Source: Nitrospirota bacterium (GTDB lineage: Bacteria; Nitrospirota; Thermodesulfovibrionia; Thermodesulfovibrionales; Magnetobacteriaceae). Taken from it: DNA of 36,423 nucleotides. A program made the position numbers and the translations under genes. The notes under the pieces were generated by a model that saw only the letters and a list, made by a program, of their open reading frames with translations, was not told where the DNA came from and searched no databases. Every line of letters begins with the position of its first letter. Within the stretch, counting starts at the first letter, position 1. Below, one piece after another: positions 33,076 to 36,423 of this stretch. The stretch covers positions 1 through 36,423 of the forward strand of contig JADFYL010000010.1 in NCBI GenBank assembly GCA_015233045.1, given 5' to 3'.

Positions 33076-33194
33076 GAGCAAAATGAATAATGTTTCCTAT
33101 TTATGTTTGCACTTAGGGACTGGATTCCCGTGAAAACGGGAATCCAGAAGGTTGTAGGTACCGAGAGCTAAGGCATGTTGCAATTGTATCAGTA
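33064..33194. repeat. Hairpin element flanked by an 11-bp direct repeat
   Basis: TTGTATCAGTA occurs at 33064-33074, where it encodes the end of the kinase including its stop, and again at 33184-33194. The 109 bases between contain a perfect 12-bp inverted repeat, CTGGATTCCCGT (33120-33131) and ACGGGAATCCAG (33136-33147), around GAAA. It looks like a small inserted element with target duplication or a slipped duplication. The hairpin could also lower readthrough into cheR. Confidence 0.55.
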
Positions 33195-33213
33195 AAATCA
33201 GGAGATAACCAGA

Positions 33214-34197
33214 GTGGATTACTACGATAGTGAAGACAATGAGAACTTGGAGATAGAACTCCTTCTTGAGGCAATCAATGCAAAATATGGATATGATTTT
33301 AAAAGCTATGCAAGGGCCTCGATAAAAAGAAGGATAAGGCATAGAATGTCAATTGCAGGAATCAAAAAGATAACGGAGATAATTGAGAGGGTAATCTACG
33401 ACAGGGCGTTTTTTATAGAGCTGCTTGGAGATTTTTCGATAAGCACGACTGAGATGTTCAGGGACCCTGATTTTTTTCAGGCCATGAGAAAGGATGTCTT
33501 CCCCGCGTTACAGTGCCTGCCCTTTATAAAGGTATGGGTGGCGGGCTGCTCTACCGGTGAAGAGGTATATTCCATCGGCATAATGTTAAAAGAAGAGAAC
33601 CTTTACGATAAGGCCATGATTTATGCGACCGATTACAGCGATAAATCCCTGAGCGCCGCCAAAGAGGGCGTCTTTAGTATAAAATCCGTAAAAAAATATG
33701 CCGCCAACTACACAGACGCCGGGGGGATACAATCATTCAGCAACTATTTCACGGCAAAGGCCGACTCCGCTGTAATTGACCCGTCACTAAGGCAAAACAT
33801 GGTATTTTCAATCCACAACCTTGCATCGGACGGTGTTTTTGGGGAGATGAACATTATTTTATGCAGAAATGTGCTAATATATTTTAACAGAGGGCTGCAG
33901 AACAAGGTCTTTGGATTGTTTACTGAATCGCTGGAAGATGGCGGTTATCTTTGTCTTGGCTCAAAAGAAACGATCAGACTCTCAAACTTTTCAGACAATT
34001 ATGACGAGGTTCTGAAAGACGAGAAGATATACAGGAGAAATATAAGGCCGGTGTCTTATTCACAGAAAATCAATGGCAACACCGCGGTTACGCCTGAGTT
34101 TGTTACAAAGGGCGGGGAATTGATACGTGATATGAAATCAAAAATAGATGAGCTGGACTGTCTGATTCGGGGCGAATCCGGTAAAGACTCTGTATGA
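33214..34197 (+). CDS. cheR: CheR-type protein-glutamate methyltransferase (327 aa)
   Basis: CheR transfers methyl groups from SAM to glutamates of chemoreceptors. The N-terminal helical domain (YGYDFKSYARASIKRRIRHRM) is followed by SISTTEMFRDPDFF. The SAM-binding segment VWVAGCSTGEEVYSIGI and the conserved CRNVLIYFNRGLQNKVF are present, so all hallmarks are intact. The start GTG 33214 has AGGAG (33200-33204) upstream. The C-terminal 50 residues are a less conserved helical tail. It overlaps cheB by 4 bases. With no MCP or CheA in the window, the substrate is unknown; the adjacent HAMP kinase is a candidate. Confidence 0.93.
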   Translation: MDYYDSEDNENLEIELLLEAINAKYGYDFKSYARASIKRRIRHRMSIAGIKKITEIIERVIYDRAFFIELLGDFSISTTEMFRDPDFFQAMRKDVFPALQCLPFIKVWVAGCSTGEEVYSIGIMLKEENLYDKAMIYATDYSDKSLSAAKEGVFSIKSVKKYAANYTDAGGIQSFSNYFTAKADSAVIDPSLRQNMVFSIHNLASDGVFGEMNIILCRNVLIYFNRGLQNKVFGLFTESLEDGGYLCLGSKETIRLSNFSDNYDEVLKDEKIYRRNIRPVSYSQKINGNTAVTPEFVTKGGELIRDMKSKIDELDCLIRGESGKDSV

Positions 34198-34766
34198 GGC
34201 GGTATGAGGCGGTTGTTATTGGGGCGTCCGCCGGTGGCCTTGATGCGCTCAAGGCACTTTTTACGGGGCTGCCTGATGATTTTCCATTGCCCATAGCGGC
34301 TGTGCTGCATCTGCATCGCAATACAAAGGACGAGTTGATAACTTTAATGCAAAGAGACATTCGGTTAACGGTAAAATATGCGCAGGACAAAGAAAAAATC
34401 AAAAAAGGGGTCTTGTACATAGCGCCGCCGGATTATCACCTTTTAGTCGAGGACGATAAGACATTCTCTCTATCAGTAGATGAGCATGTGAATTACTCGC
34501 GTCCCTCAATAGACGTGCTTTTTGAAAGTGCCGCAGACGCGTTTCGGGGACATATTATAGGGATAATATTAACAGGGGCAAACAAGGATGGAAGCATGGG
34601 GTTAAAGAGGATAAAGGCACGTGGAGGTACAGCAATTGTGGAAAATCCCCGAAGCGCACAATTCCCTGACATGCCATTGGCGGCAATATCAGAAACAGAA
34701 GTGGATTATATTTTAGACGTCAACGAGATAACTTGTAAAATAGATGAGCTTGTGGGGGCGCTATAA
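34194..34766 (+). CDS. cheB: CheB-type methylesterase without receiver domain (190 aa)
   Basis: This is the catalytic domain of CheB only. The serine nucleophile is Ser12 in VIGASAGGLDAL, the His is His39 in AVLHLHRN, and the Asp is Asp132 in IILTGANKDGSMG. It removes methyl groups from (or deamidates) receptor glutamates/glutamines. Standard CheB has an N-terminal receiver that controls activity; here none is present and the frame starts directly at the esterase. Control may come from the receiver-containing neighbours. ATG 34194 overlaps the cheR stop as ATGA. The next gene begins directly after its stop codon. Confidence 0.92.
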   Translation: MRRYEAVVIGASAGGLDALKALFTGLPDDFPLPIAAVLHLHRNTKDELITLMQRDIRLTVKYAQDKEKIKKGVLYIAPPDYHLLVEDDKTFSLSVDEHVNYSRPSIDVLFESAADAFRGHIIGIILTGANKDGSMGLKRIKARGGTAIVENPRSAQFPDMPLAAISETEVDYILDVNEITCKIDELVGAL

Positions 34767-36368
34767 GTGCAAAATATTTTAATAGTTGACGACAGACAGG
34801 AAAACCTGCTCGTACTGGAAACCATACTCAGCCAACTGCCAGAGGTAGGTGTGGTGAAGGCTTTAAGCGGTAGGGACGCGCTTTGGAGTTTACTGCGCTA
34901 CGAGTTCGCATTGGTTATCCTGGACGTACAGATGCCTGAGATGGACGGGTTTGAGACAGCAGCCCTAATCAGGAGCAATAACAAGACCAGGGAGATTCCA
35001 ATAATTTTCATAAGCGCCGTAAGCACAGATGAAAAATTTATTTTTAAGGGGTATGAAATCGGTGCCGTAGACTATTTGGTAAAACCAATAAATGATGCGA
35101 TTTTAAAAAATAAGGTAAACGCGTTTCTGAAGATTGACAGGCAAAGACAATCAATCAAAGAACAGTCGGAGCAGTTGAGTAAGGCAAACGAATATCTGGA
35201 AAAAGAAATCAGGATTATCTTTGAACAGGCACCGATTGGAATTGCCATTATGGAGCCGACCACCGGCAGGTTTGTTAAGATCAATCAGACATTCTGCGAT
35301 ATACTTGGATATTCTTATGAGGAGACATTAACACTGACATGTTTTGACGTGACACATCCCGACGACCTTGAGCAGTTCCTGCTTGGGTTAAAACGTTTAT
35401 CCAGCGGTGAGATCCCAGTTTTAAGTATGGAAAAACAATGCACTCGCAAGGATTCAAAAATAGTATGGGCAAACTTTAAATGTATCCCCTTGCAGATGGG
35501 GGCAAGTCAACTATCCCTTAATCTGGTCATAGTTGAAGATATAACAGACAAGAAACGATTGACAGAGGAATTACAACTCATAAATACCAACCTTCAAGAA
35601 ATGGTAACGGAGGAAATCAGGAAAAGACAGCAACAGGAACAAATGCTTATTCAACAATCCAAGATGGCGGCAATGGGAGAGATGATCGGATTAATTGCCC
35701 ACCAATGGAGGCAGCCGCTGAATGTTATAGGGTTAATAGTGCAGGAGTTAAGAGATACTTACGGGCTTGGTGAACTTGACGAGAAACAGATGGAAATGGC
35801 GGTTGCCTCAACGATGAGTCAGGTAAACTTTATGTCAGCTACAATAGAAGATTTTAGGAACTTCTTCAAGCCTTCAAAGAAGAAATCACAGCTCAATGTT
35901 AAAATCATCATAGAAGAGCTGCTCTCAATGTTCGAACAAATATTTAAGCAAAGCAATATATCTGTTTCCATAAGAACCGGGCAAGACACAATATTATCCA
36001 CGCGGGGATATCCCAACGAGTTTAAACAGGTGATTCTCAACATCCTGAATAACTCAAAAGATGCTATTACTTCAAAAAGAGGCGCCTACCCCAAGACACA
36101 TGGACTGATAGAAATAACTATTGGCAACAACGCGGAAAGGGATAAGATAATGGTCTCAATAAGAGACAACGGCAACGGCATTCCAGAACAGGTGATGGAG
36201 AGAATTTTTGAACCATACTATACGACAAAAGGAAAAGAAGGCACAGGCATTGGGCTGTATATGTCAAAGACCATAATAGAGACAAATATGGGCGGCATCC
36301 TGACAGTGAAAAATGTGGAAGGCGGCGCGGAATTTATGATAAGTTTGGAGATATCAGACATTCTGTAA
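34767..36368 (+). CDS. REC-PAS histidine kinase (533 aa)
   Basis: An N-terminal receiver (NILIVDDRQENLL, Asp53 in VILDVQMPEMDG, KPIN) is followed by a PAS domain (about 150-270, IFEQAPIGIAIMEPTTGRFV) and a coiled coil. The kinase core has His312 in LIAHQWRQPLN. The ATPase domain shows VILNILNNSKDA, RDNGNGIPE, IFEPYYTTK and GTGIGLYMSK. With a receiver at its N-terminus the kinase may be switched by phosphorylation from the upstream hybrid kinase. There is no membrane segment. The GTG start abuts the cheB stop, with a GGGGG tract as possible ribosome binding site. The kinase core is closely similar in type to the soluble kinase at 13763. Confidence 0.92.
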   Translation: MQNILIVDDRQENLLVLETILSQLPEVGVVKALSGRDALWSLLRYEFALVILDVQMPEMDGFETAALIRSNNKTREIPIIFISAVSTDEKFIFKGYEIGAVDYLVKPINDAILKNKVNAFLKIDRQRQSIKEQSEQLSKANEYLEKEIRIIFEQAPIGIAIMEPTTGRFVKINQTFCDILGYSYEETLTLTCFDVTHPDDLEQFLLGLKRLSSGEIPVLSMEKQCTRKDSKIVWANFKCIPLQMGASQLSLNLVIVEDITDKKRLTEELQLINTNLQEMVTEEIRKRQQQEQMLIQQSKMAAMGEMIGLIAHQWRQPLNVIGLIVQELRDTYGLGELDEKQMEMAVASTMSQVNFMSATIEDFRNFFKPSKKKSQLNVKIIIEELLSMFEQIFKQSNISVSIRTGQDTILSTRGYPNEFKQVILNILNNSKDAITSKRGAYPKTHGLIEITIGNNAERDKIMVSIRDNGNGIPEQVMERIFEPYYTTKGKEGTGIGLYMSKTIIETNMGGILTVKNVEGGAEFMISLEISDIL

Positions 36369-36403
36369 TCCCTAGAACCGACATAGAGAAGCGAAAAGAG
36401 TTA

Positions 36404-36419
36404 AAAGCCCCCGTGCTTT
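36404..36419 (+). terminator. Weak hairpin at the end of the window
   Basis: AAAGC (36404-36408) and GCTTT (36415-36419) can pair about 35 bases after the last stop codon. The stem is short and the window ends before a T run could be judged. Confidence 0.25.
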
Positions 36420-36423
36420 AAGG

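Noticed and set aside
1-36423. CRISPR arrays, rRNA genes or complete insertion sequences
   Set aside because: No regularly spaced identical repeats, rRNA signatures or full transposase genes were seen anywhere in the window.

Overview
The window reads as the chromosome of a Gram-negative, signalling-rich anaerobe. The Rnf order C-D-G-E-A-B, tandem CHASE2 cyclases, many hybrid histidine kinases and c-di-GMP enzymes would suit a Nitrospirota (Thermodesulfovibrionia or magnetobacteria-like) or deltaproteobacterial-type lineage. That placement is an inference from gene content; no marker gene settles it. Most genes encode signal transduction proteins. The clear exceptions are the Rnf complex, one AI-2E-family transporter, a methyltransferase, an exported arginine/agmatine deiminase and three tRNAs.

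Layout. Positions 1-3.9 kb are a very AT-rich accessory stretch beside the 3' end of a tRNA-Lys. It holds two small unknown genes, a Crp/Fnr regulator interrupted by an in-frame TAG, two closely related GAF-only proteins and a histidine-kinase remnant. A methyltransferase (minus strand) follows. Positions 4.7-11.5 kb carry two overlapping genes for CHASE2 class III nucleotide cyclases. By eye their catalytic residues are complementary: the first lacks both metal-binding Asp but keeps the Asn/Arg pair, and the second keeps both Asp but lacks the Asn/Arg pair. This is the C1/C2 arrangement of mammalian membrane adenylyl cyclases and is the most interesting thing in the window. Positions 11.5-13.7 kb carry an exported deiminase, then an ISAzo13-like transposase remnant fused to a copy of the cyclase 3' end, bounded by two identical 121-bp direct repeats.

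Positions 13.7-20.1 kb hold a soluble histidine kinase, a CHASE-GAF-PAS-HK-REC-REC-HPt hybrid kinase and a REC-HD-GYP phosphodiesterase. Then come a DUF4258/DUF2283 toxin-antitoxin-like pair whose first gene is internally deleted, a heme-sensor PAS-GGDEF diguanylate cyclase and an AI-2E-family permease. tRNA-His and tRNA-Arg follow. The complete minus-strand rnfCDGEAB operon (29.2 to 23.9 kb) comes next. The window ends with a 4HB-HAMP-GAF hybrid kinase, CheR, a REC-less CheB and a REC-PAS histidine kinase, with no CheA, CheW or classical receptor.

A recurring promoter architecture, TGTAAC-N5-TGTAAC-N11-TATRAT-like, occurs upstream of the second GAF gene, the deiminase and the soluble histidine kinase. 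The spacing resembles a Pho box replacing the -35 element and suggests a small regulon under an OmpR/PhoB-type response regulator not encoded here. All residue-level statements come from reading the translation by eye; no alignments or database searches were run.
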